Assembly (NCBI GenBank): GCA_030267565.1
Contig: BRXU01000024.1
Location: forward strand, 1,906,501 to 1,970,500
Direction of reading: 5' to 3'
Origin: Pleodorina starrii
Taxonomy: Eukaryota; Chlorophyta; Chlorophyceae; Chlamydomonadales; Volvocaceae
DNA length: 64,000 nucleotides
Below the pieces are notes generated by a model that saw nothing but the letters and a program-made list of their open reading frames with translations, searched no databases and was not told the DNA's origin. Both the position numbers and the translations under genes were made by a program. Each line of letters begins with the position of its first letter. Positions within the stretch are counted from its first letter, which is position 1. Positions 34,001 to 45,757 of this stretch are shown here, piece by piece.

Positions 34001-37000
34001 GGACATGGACAGCCGCAGAGAGCTGGGCGACAATGCCACTCCAATCCACGGAGCCCTTGCGTTCTAGAACCAACCATCCTCGTGCGCCGCCGCACCCTTG
34101 TTCCACGTCCACCAGCCCCGCACCCTCATTACGCGGACCCTGACAGGGGTACCCCGGGATCAACTGCCCACAATCAGATCTGACCCACACGCCCCTTCGC
34201 CTTCTTTGCCTCTTCAAGGGCGCAACTCCGTCGCTTCCGCTTTCCCTCGCAGCCACGGCGCGCCATGCGGTTACTCGGTGTACGCCCAACCAGAATTCCG
34301 CGCAGCCGCAACGGTCGGGGTCCTCCGTCCCCTTGTCTTGCGCCGACTTCGTTCCCTTGACAGCTTCGCCCTCCCGCCCAGCATTCCCTCCTGTCATCCC
34401 TCTTCGCCACACAAACCCAATCCTAAAGCGCCGCGCTCTCTATCCTTGAGGATGACATGTGGACACTTCGTTCTACGCCCCCCCCTTGCTTCTTTCTACG
34501 CCCCCCCCTTGCTGCTGCGCCGCGTCGGCCATCCCCCCTACCCTTCCCAGACTAGAACCTGAGGTCCGGCAGTGCTCCCAGCGTGGCTGGCTGATAGGCC
34601 ATTGAGCGGTGGCACCCTATCCCAAAGAAGCCGGGCTGGCAATGGCAGAAGCCGCTGCGGCAGCGCCCGCGGCCGCTGCACGTGGGGCTGAACCAGCAGG
34701 CCTCAGTAAGATCCTCCTGCGGAAGGAGATGGCGTTGGCGGGAGGGGTGAGGTGAAAGATGGCGGCGTGTATGAGGATGAGCTTGCGGCAAGCTGCTCTC
34801 AGGTAGGTGGCATGGGGGCATGCGGGCTGCCCGTGGGGCTGGAAGCGGCGCACTTGGGGATTGGCTGCAAGGGCAAGATAAATGCAGTGGTGCGGGGCGT
34901 CGATAGGAGAGGAAGAAACCGGCCCGGAAGGGGGGGAGTGAAGTACCAGGCGGGGGCTGGTAAAGGTGATACGCGTTTTCGACACCCGATTTCCATGCAC
35001 ATATGTACGCACGCACGCACACTCGCACGCTTTTGCTAATTCGTATTACGAAAGCTGTTAGCAGAGTTCACGTGACGAGCAGCCTCTTGCGTGCAGAAAG
35101 GTAGGTTTCAGACGGCCATCATGTACACACGTGCAGAACAACGGTGTGTGCGTTCGCACGGTCAGGGTGCAGACAACTCGCAGCTCTTGGTAGCTTCCCA
35201 CAGCCAAAGCAGCTCATCCGGGCAGTACAGTGCAACGCAGTTACTGTCTTGTGGGTGGGATGGGCCTCACTGGAATTGTGATGCTCCAGTTCCCTGGCTT
35301 GCTGTTGACGCCTCTGCTATCGGTTCACCCTCGGCGTCGGTTGTCTGACCCCTGTAGCACTTTAAAGCACACGTGTGCTCTTGAAACACACATCTTGCCC
35401 TTCCGCAGCCCCACCTACGGTACCTGAAGAGCACACACCTTGCTGAAGAGCTAGGCGGCCCCCGGCGTTCCTGCGGGGTGACCTCAAGGTACCGTATCCA
35501 CCTCACCCTTACCGACGCCCCCCCCTCCACTCTCCTGTCTCCCCCCCAATCGGCCTTTACCCACACCTCGCACACCTCCATTGCATCCTCTCCCCCACCT
35601 CCACATCGAGCAACCCCGCACCTGCTCGCAGCGCGTCCCGTTGAATCCCTTGTGGCACAGGCACTGCGGCTCCGCCATGTGGCCCCACTTGAAGCACACA
35701 CCCCGTCCGTTGGAGCAGCTGTCCGGGCACTGCTCCAGCGGGTGAGCCGTGTGGCCGCCTGACCAGTTGGAGCCGCCCACCTCACCCTCGGGAAGGGCCA
35801 TGTCGGGGTTGGCGTAGTTCTCAAACTGGAGGGGAGGCAGGAAGGTAGGCAGGTGGATGGGAGGAGAAGAGGTGGAGGGCGGACAGAAAGCGTGTGACAC
35901 ATGATTGTAGGTTAGTGCAGCACCGCCTGGGCCCATACAACGAGAGACACAGAGACAGAGGGAGAGAGGCGTCGGTAAATGGCAGGGTTGGACCTTGCGA
36001 AGTACATGGAGATGAGGTTTCGCCCCTCCAAACATCGGAGGCGCAAACTCGGGAGGCGAGACGGCCCGGGGCGCGAGTTTCACAATGCCGAGGGGGACAA
36101 CAGGAGAACCGCACTCTGGCCACCCCAAAGCAACCGCGCAGGCTTTCAAAAGCACGTGATAACCTCCCTCCTTGCTGCCATGCGCCCATGCCTTAACAAC
36201 CCTTGACCACTCCACCCCACTCCATCCCCGCCCCCCCCATCACCACCAATGCCCGAACGCCCAACTCGGTTCTCCTTGCCCAGCCATCCATCCATCCCCG
36301 CCGCGGCCCCACCCGCCCTCGCCCACATCTCCAACTCCAACCCAACCGGATCTGACTCGATCCTCAAACCCTGAGCCCCATTCAACCCCTTCCTCTCACC
36401 CCCCGCGGGTAGTGCCGGTACCAGGCGGTCTCTGCCCGGAAATTGACCGGGAGTCGCGAGCTGACTGGCGCAGCGGGGTCACGGTGCACCCAGCAGCGCG
36501 CGTTCTCTATGAATTCTCCCAGCTCGTGGGAGCAGAACGTCGACTGGAGGCCGTCGGCCGTCTTCTCACAGTAGAGCCGCTGGCAGGCCAGGTAACACTC
36601 ACAGTGCTTGGGCCACAGCGTGCCGCAGGAGCCTTGCAGGTTCAAAGAAGGAGGGGGATAACGAAGTGGCGGAGGGGGGCAGTTACTATGTTCACGTTTG
36701 GGGCTTGCATGGTGCGGGCTGACACAAGCTGGCAAGCCAAGGGGAAAAAGGTAGCAGGCCAGCTAGCGTGGCGGGTGCCGGACGGCGGGGCAGGAGAGGA
36801 AGGATGGTTCCGCGTACGGATGCTGGTCTGAGAAAGAAGGGGGGGGGAGGAGCTGCTTTGAGGTACTCCGAAAGCCCTGCTCTCCACAACATGCGGCAGG
36901 ACCCAGCACAATACATGCGGCAGGACCCAGCACAATAGCCCAACCCGGGCTCGCCAAGGCCGGGCCCAACAACGCACGAGTCATTCACGGACGCCCCCCA

Positions 37001-37390
37001 AGGTCGAGCTTCCCTTTCTGCGGTTCCTACTTCCGGACGCCCTCAGCACACTGACCTGGATCGTCCTGGGTCTGCCTGCACGCAGCCATGCGGTCGACCT
37101 CGCAAGCTGACCCTGCGCCCGCAGGAGACATCGCGCAGACCGACGATTCCTTTATGTTTGATTGCGAACGGCCTCGTACCCTCGCAGCTCCAGGCGCCAA
37201 AGCAAAACCCACCAGTGTAGCCCCATGGGCACTCGCACTGCCCCGTTTCAAAATTGCAATTTCCACGATCGTTGCATCCAGAAGCGCATTCCTTCCTCTG
37301 ATGTATCACTGCTTCTTCCGCGCCCAGCGCAAGGTCCAAGGCCAGCATCAACGCGACCAAAGATGAGGCCAATCCCCTGTGTGTAGCCAT
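28068..37390 (-). CDS. ELG-like: Exostosin-like GT47 glycosyltransferase with EGF-like domains (14 exons)
   Basis: Secretory-pathway glycosyltransferase, probably acting in the Golgi on cell-wall or surface glycans; donor and acceptor unknown. Exons in transcript order: 37390-37213, 37112-37056, 36632-36400, 35825-35622, 34716-34559, 33913-33857, 33409-33312, 32088-31951, 31540-31383, 31051-30974, 30176-30075, 29304-29189, 28794-28701, 28325-28068; all phases fit, giving 642 residues. A signal peptide (ASSLVALMLALDLALGA) leads the protein. EGF-like modules: CNDRGNCNFETGQCECPWGY; CPDSCSNGRGVCF...CHKGFNGTRC; CSGRGRCRSGFCHCQPGFFG. The GT47 domain starts at KLKIYMYDLP (about 279) with YEYNDGHFGRDPMYKAYEYF, NPYEANLFYVPML, GGRDHFFFMTGDRG, TLLFFFAGGV, SKFCIAPYGYGWGLRLVQAI, YGCIPVIIQD and LPYEEFSVRMPLSDVP. 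The C-terminus ends in five His and three Arg. Introns 7, 10 and 11 appear to use GC donors. Confidence 0.88.
28903..29046 (+). repeat. Intronic repeat, copy A (pairs with 32190-32332)
   Basis: Lies in intron 12 of the GT47 gene. It shares TACCGCAGCGAAGGGA, GGAGACGGCGTT, CGAACGGACCC-type blocks, TAACCTTA.CAAGAC and CGCGTCG with the copy in intron 7, same orientation, roughly 75-80 percent alike with an extra segment near its middle. Confidence 0.65.
32190..32332 (+). repeat. Intronic repeat, copy B (pairs with 28903-29046)
   Basis: Same family as copy A, in intron 7 of the same gene. Confidence 0.65.
36889..36936 (+). repeat. 24-base perfect tandem duplication in an intron
   Basis: The unit beginning ACATGCGGCAGGACCC occurs twice (36889-36912, 36913-36936) in intron 2 of the GT47 gene. 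Confidence 0.9.
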
Positions 37391-38090
37391 CTTCCGCGAT
37401 GCAAAATAACGACAAACATAACAGAAGAATACGCAAGCGTCGCTGCTAGGTAAAACAAGTTTGGAAAGGTTATTTTCGCGATTGACCGTAGAGAGATACA
37501 GCTGGATTGCTTGTTTGATTTTTTTGCATGAGAATACATACATATGCAAACCATTGGCATTGGCATTGGGAAAAGCAAACGAGTTTACGGGCATTCCGTA
37601 CTGGCGGGGCAGGGGGCATCACGATGTGCGCTCAAGACGCGCAATTGTATTCTCCTCTGCCCGGCGTTGGCCTGGGCCGTGCACCCGACGAGCTCGCAAG
37701 CCACATCAAACCACCTGTTTGCGTCTGTCGCTGCATGATGTGCCCCCAAGGGGCTCCCCGCCCGGGCCCCCATGCCTCGGACCCAGCGAGCAGACCCTAG
37801 CAGCCCGACCGCCCGCTGCCCTTACCTCCCTTGTCCATGCCGCCGTTTAATTTTGCTATCCCCCCTGTCCCTCCCCTCTCCCTACCCCTTGTCTCACAGG
37901 TGGTCATCCCGAACATACGCTATCCCACCCTCCCGGTGGCCGAGTTGCACCGCCATCAGGCACCCGTCAAGCAATGGACTGACATGGGCAACGCAACCGG
38001 CGCAGCACATGTGCACCGCCGGGGACGTCTTGCAGGTTCACAAGGGGGGGCGAGAAGGTATGTGCGGTTTGAAAGGGAGCGGTTTTTTTT
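37391..38090. other. Upstream region of the GT47 gene; possible orphan exon
   Basis: It contains the GT47 5' UTR and promoter. A plus-strand stretch at 37900-38035 is bounded by CTCACAG and CAG|GT signals and reads VVIPNIRYPTLPVAELHRHQ and onward without a stop; it looks exon-like but I recognise no family and no partner exon. Repeat sequence begins at 38091. Confidence 0.35.
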
Positions 38091-38131
38091 GGGCGGGGCC
38101 CCAGCGCGAAGCGCCCAGGGGGGCCCCGCCC
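38091..38131. repeat. 41-base GC-rich foldback
   Basis: Arms GGGCGGGGCCCC and GGGGCCCCGCCC flank a 17-base loop; followed on the minus strand by an A-run. The same 41-base design recurs at 45361, 55313 and 57012. Confidence 0.85.
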
Positions 38132-39253
38132 TGTAGGATTGCCCATGTCCGTGTCTGGGTTCTGGGAAGTAATTGGACAAGTGTAGACTTTCGGTCAACG
38201 GAAAGTCTGCATAAGTAAACGATTACATTCTTTATTGCACGGTAAATTTATTATTGGAACCCAACATCGCATGAGTACAAACCAGTTTGGCAGTCTCCAT
38301 GGACCGAGGCCGAGGTCAAACCATCACCTCTCGGCCTATAATTAATTCCAGAAGAGTCATCGTTCCTTAAGGTGGAATTCTGACATGACGGCGTGAAATG
38401 AATCTTCGTTTCGGAAACAAACTATGTTTGCATTGCGAACATTCTTCCCGCGACCACACCACAGCAGCTCTGCTAGCCGGTCCGATCGTCTTGACGCATA
38501 TTGCTATTACAAAGGTTGCAAGGAGCAAACCATGAGGGGCAAACTGCTGGTTGTTGGACGCCAAGCCGCCGATGCACGCACGATGCAGCCCTATGCAGCG
38601 GTCTTCTGCGGGCCGCCCAACAAGTCCAGTCGGCAACCTAGGGGATGGACTTCTACATTCCCTGTCCTAATGTTATAGCAGTCAAGCCTCCTCTACGGCG
38701 AATACCTCAGTAGCGAAGCCTGTGCACTCTCGTCGGCAACTGCACGTCGTCGCTACCCTCGCAAACAGTTCCGCTGTCCTTCTATTGGCAAGTCAGCCTG
38801 CGTGATGTGTACATGATACACTCCATGTCTACTGTCAAGTAACTTCAGCCAATGCGCTGGCCGGAAGAGTTGCACAGTGCCGAGACGGCGCGCGATGCTA
38901 AACATGGGTCGGATTGCTGAAGCCGAAGGCATTTCAGATATAAAGTGGAATGTCGATGCGACACTCTCACAGTTGACGCCCTCGCCGCTCGCTTTGGAAA
39001 TGCCGTATTTCGGTCGATGCGCACATGCGCTCATGCACCCGACGGGATGACGCGCTTCGCGCGGCGCCGGCAGGCCTTGATAACGACTCGGCTAGCAGGC
39101 ATTTCGGGAAAAAGCTCTGGCTGTCTATCAGCAGGAATGTCGACACTCTCACATTTCACGCCCTCGCCGCCCTAGCACTCAACTTAACCCGTACGGATTT
39201 AGTGGGGCCCCGCCCTTTTTCCGGCTTCAAGGAAGCCGACACCAACCCCTTGT
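38091..39253 (-). mobile_element. Family X interspersed element, near full length (copy X1)
   Basis: In its own orientation the element begins ACAAGGGGTTGGTGTCGGC, has a GGCTTCCTTGAAGCC hairpin then GGGCGGGGCCCC, and ends about 1.16 kb later with GGGGCCCCGCCC followed by A3-A8. No coding frame is recognisable. An internal block beginning GAGAGTGTCGACATTCCTGC-like sequence occurs twice. Near the right end CAATAAAGAATGTAA carries the algal poly(A) signal, suggesting transcription. The A-tail hints at a retroposon, but no target duplication was identified and the class is undecided. Confidence 0.7.
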
Positions 39254-39976
39254 TTGTTCGTGTGTGAATCTGGCACGGGTGAGGGGGGTGGAAGGGAAAT
39301 AAGGCATACGGAAGCGAGGCGCTGCGGATGGGGAGGGCTAAGTTTGGCATTCAATCCTGCGGTCGGCGCCGCAACACAACGCAGGCATGGAATGGGTTGC
39401 AGGGCGCATTGACTGCACAGCAGTCCGTGGACGGTGGTCAGGCGATGCCCAGCGCCTCGATGCCGCGTGGGCGGCCGATCAGCCAGCGCGCCGGTCAGCA
39501 GCCAGCAGTCAGTGCAGCAGCGTGTCATCTCGTCCGTCCATATGTGCCTTCATGTGTTAAATCGACGCGCACCGCGTCGTGGGACTTGCATGGCGGCCGC
39601 CTAGAGTCGCTGGACAGGAGGATGAATGAGAGGGGATGGGCTGTTGTGGCCCGGCGGGATCCACTTGCTGCCTCGTGCAGTGGTCATCACAATATGGACC
39701 CCCTTCCGCGTGGCGGTTGGCTGCAGCGCTGTGCGCTGCATTAGTGCATGCTCGGCATTGCCAACACGTGTCTCTGGCGCAAACCATAATACCACACCCC
39801 CGTCGTTGTCGGGGGTGACCGCCATGTCGTCAACCCTTCTGGCAACTTAGGGTTCGGCAGGGGGATCTGAACCCGGACTCGCCTGAACTTCTACATGCCA
39901 GCCTGTCTTCGGAATGTGCCGGCGGTGGGCAGCGGCAGTGGCGGAGGCGGAGGCGCAGTCTGGGAAATGGGGAGGG
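39254..39976. other. 723-base segment between inverted family X ends
   Basis: It is bordered on both sides by the ACAAGGGG end of family X pointing outward from the X copies. A minus-strand frame from 39825 (MAVTPDNDGGVVLWFAPETR...) runs 74 codons with no family I recognise. It may be captured host sequence. Confidence 0.4.
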
Positions 39977-41319
39977 ACAAGGGGTTGGTGTCGGCTTCCT
40001 TGAAGCCGGAAAAAGGGCGGGGCCCCGTTCAATCCGTACGGATGAAGTTGAGTGTTAGGGCTCTACTTCCGGCAAGCGCATTGGCTGATGTTATTTGACA
40101 GTAAACATGGAGCGTATCATTCACATATTACGCAGGCTGACTTGCAAATAGAAGGACAGCGGATGGAACTGTTTGCGAGGGCCGCGACGACATGCACTTG
40201 CCGGCGAGAGTGCACAGGCTTCGCTACCGAGGTATTCGCCGTATCGTAGAGCAGGCTTGACAACTTTAACATTAGGACAGGGAATGTAGAAGTCCCCTAG
40301 GTTGCCGACTGCATCGTGCGTGCATCGGCGGCTTGGCGTCCAACAACCAGTATTTTGCCCCTCATGGTTTGCACCTTGCAACCTTTGTAATAGAAATGTG
40401 CTTCAAGTCGGTCGGACCGGCAAGCAGAGCTGCTGTGGTGTCAGCTATGGCCGCCTCCCCAAGGGTCGCCGACCGGTCGGAGTGGGGAGCCGAAATGGGC
40501 GGGTCTTGCGCGTCCTTGGGGAGCCAAAGGCCTTCCCCAGAAACACTTCTTGTTAGCTACGGCACAAATGCTAAAGCTTAGCGCTCTAAGATGTCATATA
40601 TTTATAAAGGGTATCGTGACACAGACCTTGTATTATGCGCGCCTACAAAAGACCGTCATTTGGTCGCGGTACGGTATCCACCCTTTGCCCGGTCCCACCC
40701 CCCGCCCAAGCTTATGTAAACTTATTGATTTCATTATAACGGTATCTATATGCTTTCACCAAAAATCAGTCATCGAAGTCGAAATGCATAGGCCAGGAGC
40801 ATTAGCCCACTAGTTTGTGTGTTGCAATGGTCAAGGTAACCACATACATACGTGGCTAACAAGAAGTGTTTCTGGGGAAGGCCTTTGGCTCCCCAAGGAC
40901 GCGCAAGACCCGCCCATTTCGGCTCCCCAATCCGACCGGTCGGCGACCCTTGGGGAACCGGCCATACCTCTGTGGTGTGGTCGCGGGAAGAATGTATGTT
41001 CGCAATGCAAACATAGTTGGTTGCTTGCCGAAACGAAGATTCTTTTCACGCCGTCATGTCAGAATTGCACTTTGAGAAACGATGAATCTTCTGGAAGTAA
41101 TTATAGGCCGAGAGGTGTTGGTTTGACCTCGGCCTCGGTCCATGGAGACTGCCAAACTGGTTTTTACGCATACGAGGTTGGGTTCCTATAATAAATTTAC
41201 CGTGCAATAAAGAATGTAATCTTTTACTTATGCAGCCTTTCCGATGGCCGAAAGTCTGCACTTGTCCAATTACTTCCACCGTCCCACGGGCACACGGGCA
41301 CACGGACATGGGCAATCCT
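39977..41319 (+). mobile_element. Family X copy X2, internally deleted and interrupted
   Basis: Starts ACAAGGGGTTGGTGTCGGC at 39977. Compared with X1 it lacks roughly 280 bases after position 40060 and is split by a 529-base insertion at 40441-40969. It ends at the first base of the satellite unit (41320). Confidence 0.7.
40441..40969. mobile_element. Non-autonomous TIR transposon (hAT-like MITE) nested in X2
   Basis: Terminal inverted repeats of about 125 bases (40441-40565 and 40850-40969) share TATGGCCG and TCCCCAAGGGTCGCCGACC and continue to GTTAGC. The flanks are CTGTGGTG at 40433-40440 and again at 40970-40977; the uninterrupted X sequence elsewhere (for example near 52535) has CTGTGGTG once. 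An 8-base target duplication fits hAT elements. The 300-base core is AT-rich and non-coding. Confidence 0.8.
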
Positions 41320-44300
41320 ACAAGCGCGCGCCCTTTGGGCCGCGGGCTGCCGTAGCGCCCCTTGCGGATGCGGACGCGACGCGACGCGACGCGACACGAC
41401 ACGACGCGACGTGACGCTACGCGACGCGATGCTACGCTACGGTCCACGATGCTCCACGCGATGCTACGCTCCGCTACGCTCCATTACGACCCGCTACGCA
41501 ATGCTATGCTACGCTACGCTACGCTAGGCTACATGACGCGACGACGCGATGTTGTGCATGTTGCACACTACACGACGCGACGCGATGCGACGCGACACGA
41601 CGCAACGTGACGCGACACGACGCGACGTGACGTGACACCACGCGACGCGACGTGACGTGATGCGACACGACGCGACGCGACATGACACGACGCGATGCGA
41701 CGCGACGCGATGCGACGCTACACTACGTTACATGATGCGACGTGACGCGATGCTCCACAGTACGCACCGCTATGCTCCATTACGATCCGCTACGCAACGC
41801 TATGCTACCGTACGACGCTATGCTATGCTCCGTGATGCTCCACAGTACGCTCCGCTATGCTCCATTACGATCCGCTATGCTACGCTACGCTTCGCTACAC
41901 TACACGAATGCGATCGTGCATGCTGCGCTGCACTACACGAATGCGACGCGACACGACGCAATACGATGCGACGCGACGCAACATGACGCGACGCGATATT
42001 ACGCGACGCGATGCGACACGATGCTACACTACACTATGCTCCGCGGGAAGGCGCGTGCGCGACTTCAATCGTGGACGTTGAAATGTGACGTGCGATTTAC
42101 GATCGTGCACGCTGCACTACACTACAGTATGCGACGCGATGCTACGCTACGCTACGCGGCGGCGAGCGGCAACGAATAACGAGCGGCGACGACGCGAGCA
42201 GCGACGAGCCGCGACGAGCGGCGACTATCTTTGAGCCGAGCGCAGCGGAGCGTGCGCGTCTGTAATCGTCGACTTGCGTTAAAGCGATGAAACCGAGCGA
42301 GCGAGCGAGCGAGCACGACTTCATTCGCCGACTACACGACGCAACGCTATGCTCCGCGATACGCTCCGCTATGCTTCGTTACGATCTGCTACGCAACGCT
42401 ATGCAACGCTACGCTATGCTATGCAGCATCCTAAGTAGCGCGAGTGCACGATCGCATTTTCCTCGCAAATCGCAAGGCGACTAACTTTGACAAGTCTAAC
42501 GCTATGATATCGCACATAAAAGATTTTTCATGATATATCTATATGCGAGCAGCACATCCCGCGACGCAAAAACAATTTACGCACTTTACGCGTCGGGGTT
42601 TCGGAGCCGAGCAATTATACTTCACGAGTGAGCGAGCGAGCGAACGAGCGAGCGAGCGAGCGAGTGAGCGAGCAGCAGCGCTTGCAGGCGCGCACGACTT
42701 TAATCGCGGACTACGCGACGCTCCGCGATACGCTCCGCTATGCTTCGTTACGATCCGCTACGCAATGCTATGCAAGGCGACTAGGCGAGCAGTACATTCC
42801 GCGACGCAAAACAAATTTACACACTTTACGCGTCGGGTTTTCGGGGCCGAAGAATTCTACTTGACGGTATATACGATTCACATCGCGCCGCCATGTCACA
42901 ATTCCATGATATTAATTTTGATAACGATTGCGATGATTTTTACGCGCGGAGGCACTGATGCGACTTCGGCCGCGATCAGCGGAAACTAGCACAAACTTAA
43001 AAATGGCTGAACATGCGTACGGATGCATATCCTACAATACAGAATGCAATACGGTATGAGAAATGCCGAAACGAAAAGCGAAAAGCTTAAAAAAAAGTAT
43101 TACAACGGACGGACGGACGGACGGACACCATTCCAGTGGGGTAAGGCCTCCGCTTCTCTAGCTACGCTAGAGGCGCTACGGCGACAAGCGCGCGCCCTTT
43201 GGGGCGCGGGCTGCCGTAGCGCCCCTTGCGGATGCGGACGCGACGCGACGCGACGCGACACGACGCGACGCGATGCGACGCGGTGCGACGCGACGCGACG
43301 TGATGCGATGCGACGCGACTCGACTCGATGCGACGCGACGCGACACGACACGACACGTCACGATTCGACACGACACGACACAATGCTACGCTGTGCTATG
43401 CTCCGCTCCGCTCCGCTTTGCTTTGCTCCGGTCCGCTATGCTCTGTTATGCTCCGCTATGCTCCGTTACGTTCCGCTACACAACGTTATGCAACAGTACG
43501 CAACGCTATGCAACGCTACGTCACTATGCTATGCAACGCCCTAAGTAGCGCGCGTGTACGATCGCATTTCCTCGCAAATGTCAGTATGCGTGTGAAGCAT
43601 GGGTGCATGCGGAGTGTGGAGCGTGTTGGAGCACGGGTCGCAATGCGACGCGACGCGATGTGATGCGTTGCGACACGACAGGATGCGACGCGACGCGACG
43701 CGACGCTATGCTCCATTACGATTCGCTACGCAACGCTATGCTACACTACGCTATGCTAGGCTACATGACGCGATGCGACGTGACGCTACACTACGTTACG
43801 TGACGTGACGTGATTGCTATGCTACGCTCCGTGATGCTCCACGCTACGCTCCGCTACGCTCCATTACGATCCGTTACGCAACGCTATGCTACGCTACGTT
43901 ACGCTAGGCTACATGACGCGACGACGCGGCGTCGTGTTGCGTTGCGTAGCATTGCAATGTGATCGTGCATGCTGCACTGCACTACACGATGCGACACGAC
44001 GCTATACTACACTATGCTCCGCAGGAAGGTGCGTGCACGACTTCAATTGTGCACGTTGAAATGTGACGTGCGATTTACGATCGTTCACGCTGCACTACAC
44101 TATGGTACGCGACGCGATGCTACGCTACGCTACGCCACGCGGCGGTGAGCGGCGGCGAGCGGCAACGAATAACGAGCGGCGACGATGATAGCCGCGACGA
44201 GCCGCGACTAGCGGCGACTAACTTTGAGCCGAGCGCAGCGGAGCGTGCGCGACTTTAATCGCCGACTTGCGTTAAAGCGATGAAACCGAGCGAGCGAGCG

Positions 44301-45356
44301 AGCGAGCGACAGCGTAACAAAGCGCAGCAGAACGTAGCGGAGTGCTGCGCAGGCGCGCACGACTTTATTCGCCGACTACACGACGCGACGCTATGCTCCG
44401 CGATACGCTCCGCTATGCTTCGTTACGATCCGCTACGCAACGCTATGCAACGCTACGCTATGCTATGCAGCATCCTAAGTAGCGCGAGTGCACGATCGCA
44501 TTTTCCTCGCAAATCGCAAGGCGACTAACTTTGACAAGCCTAACGCTATGATATCGCACATAAGCGATTTGCCGCGACTAGCGGCGACTAACTTTGAGCC
44601 GAGCGCAGCGGAGCGTGCGCGACTTTAATCGCCGACTTGCGTTAAAGCGATGAAACCGAGCGAGCGAGCGAGCGAGCGACAGCGTAACGAAGCGCAGCAG
44701 AACGTAGCGGAGCGCTGCGCAGGCGCGCACGACTGTATTCGCCGACTACACGACGCGACGCTATGCTCCGCGATACGCTCCGCTATGCTTCGTTACGATC
44801 CGCTACGCAACGCTATGCAACGCTACGCTATGCTATGCAGCATCCTAAGTAGCGCGAGTGCACGATCGCATTTTCCTCGCAAATCGCAAGGCGACTAACT
44901 TTGACAAGCCTAACGCTAGGATATAGCACATAAATGATTTCTATGATATATCTATATGCGAGCAGCACATCCCACGACGCAAAACAAATTTACGCACTTT
45001 ACGCGTCGGGGTTTCGGAGCCGAGCATTTCTACTTCACGATAGCAATACGATTTACATCGCGCCGCCATGTCACAATTCCACTATAAAACATTTGACAGC
45101 GATTGCGATGATTTCCACGCGCGGAGGCGTTCATGCGACTTCGGCCGCGATCAGCTGTTACTATTTCAAACTTCAACTTGAATGAACACATGAACGCACG
45201 TATATCAGAAATACAGGATGCAATATGCTCTCAGAAATGTCGAAACAAAAAGCGAAATTCCGGAAAATCCAAATTACATCTGACACACGGACGGACGGAC
45301 ACCATTCCATCGAGGTAAGGCCTCCGCTTCTCTAGCTACGCTAGAGGCGCTACGGC
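41320..45356. repeat. Higher-order satellite of degenerate pentamers (two units)
   Basis: Unit 1 (41320-43183) and unit 2 (43184-45356) start with the same ACAAGCGCGCGCCCTTTGGG and GCCGTAGCGCCCCTTGCGG blocks, run through (GACGC)n then (GCTAC/GCTCC)n arrays, a CCTAAGTAGCGCG...ACGATCGCATTT block, a GAGC microsatellite, and end with a 300-base module finishing CTCTAGCTACGCTAGAG. Long frames across it are by-products of 5-base periodicity. Confidence 0.8.
44201..44940. repeat. 370-base tandem duplication inside satellite unit 2
   Basis: Copies 44201-44570 and 44571-44940 differ at only a few bases (for example AACAAAGC versus AACGAAGC). A related single copy is at about 42220-42540 in unit 1. 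Confidence 0.9.
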
Positions 45357-45360
45357 TACA

Positions 45361-45401
45361 GGGCGGGGCCCCCCTGGGCGCTTCGCGCTGGGGCCCCGCC
45401 C
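45361..45401. repeat. 41-base GC-rich foldback
   Basis: Same arms as at 38091 with the loop in the opposite orientation; followed by AAAAA. Confidence 0.85.
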
Positions 45402-45757
45402 AAAAATCCATCGTCAAAGGTTTCGTAAATGGGCTTCACTACACTCTCTTCACGGATTCGTTCAGGCGGGGACATTAACCCTCATTAACGAAGGCTTGAC
45501 GAACCCATGAACGAAGCTAATAACGCAGTTCGTTAATCCGGTGCTTACAATGTTCGTTACCAGGGGTACGTTGCCTTGTACATACGCACCTTGTTCGACT
45601 TCCAAGTAAGGAGCTTCGCTTAGCATAACTTCCTGCGTGAATGAAGCTCGTTCGTGAGAAGCGGTAGCAGAATTGTTATTATGGTATTAAGAATCACCCT
45701 TTCATTATGCAAGATTGCGGCAGATCAACCAGGGGGGAGTGTACTATACCCACGCTG
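45402..45757. other. Repeat-like spacer, no gene
   Basis: Several short TTCGTTAA/TTAACGAA inverted motifs (around 45490-45570) suggest a decayed element. Nothing coding is seen. Confidence 0.4.

Noticed and set aside
39840..39905. tRNA-like sequence with GGTTC and GAACCC elements
   Set aside because: No complete cloverleaf could be drawn.
41362..44898. Many 60-173 codon frames rich in DATRRDA or RYAPLRSA residues
   Set aside because: They arise because GACGC and GCTAC pentamer arrays lack stops in several frames; all frames and both strands are similarly open.
41320..45356. CRISPR-like array
   Set aside because: Repeats are contiguous degenerate pentamers without unique spacers, and the genome is eukaryotic.
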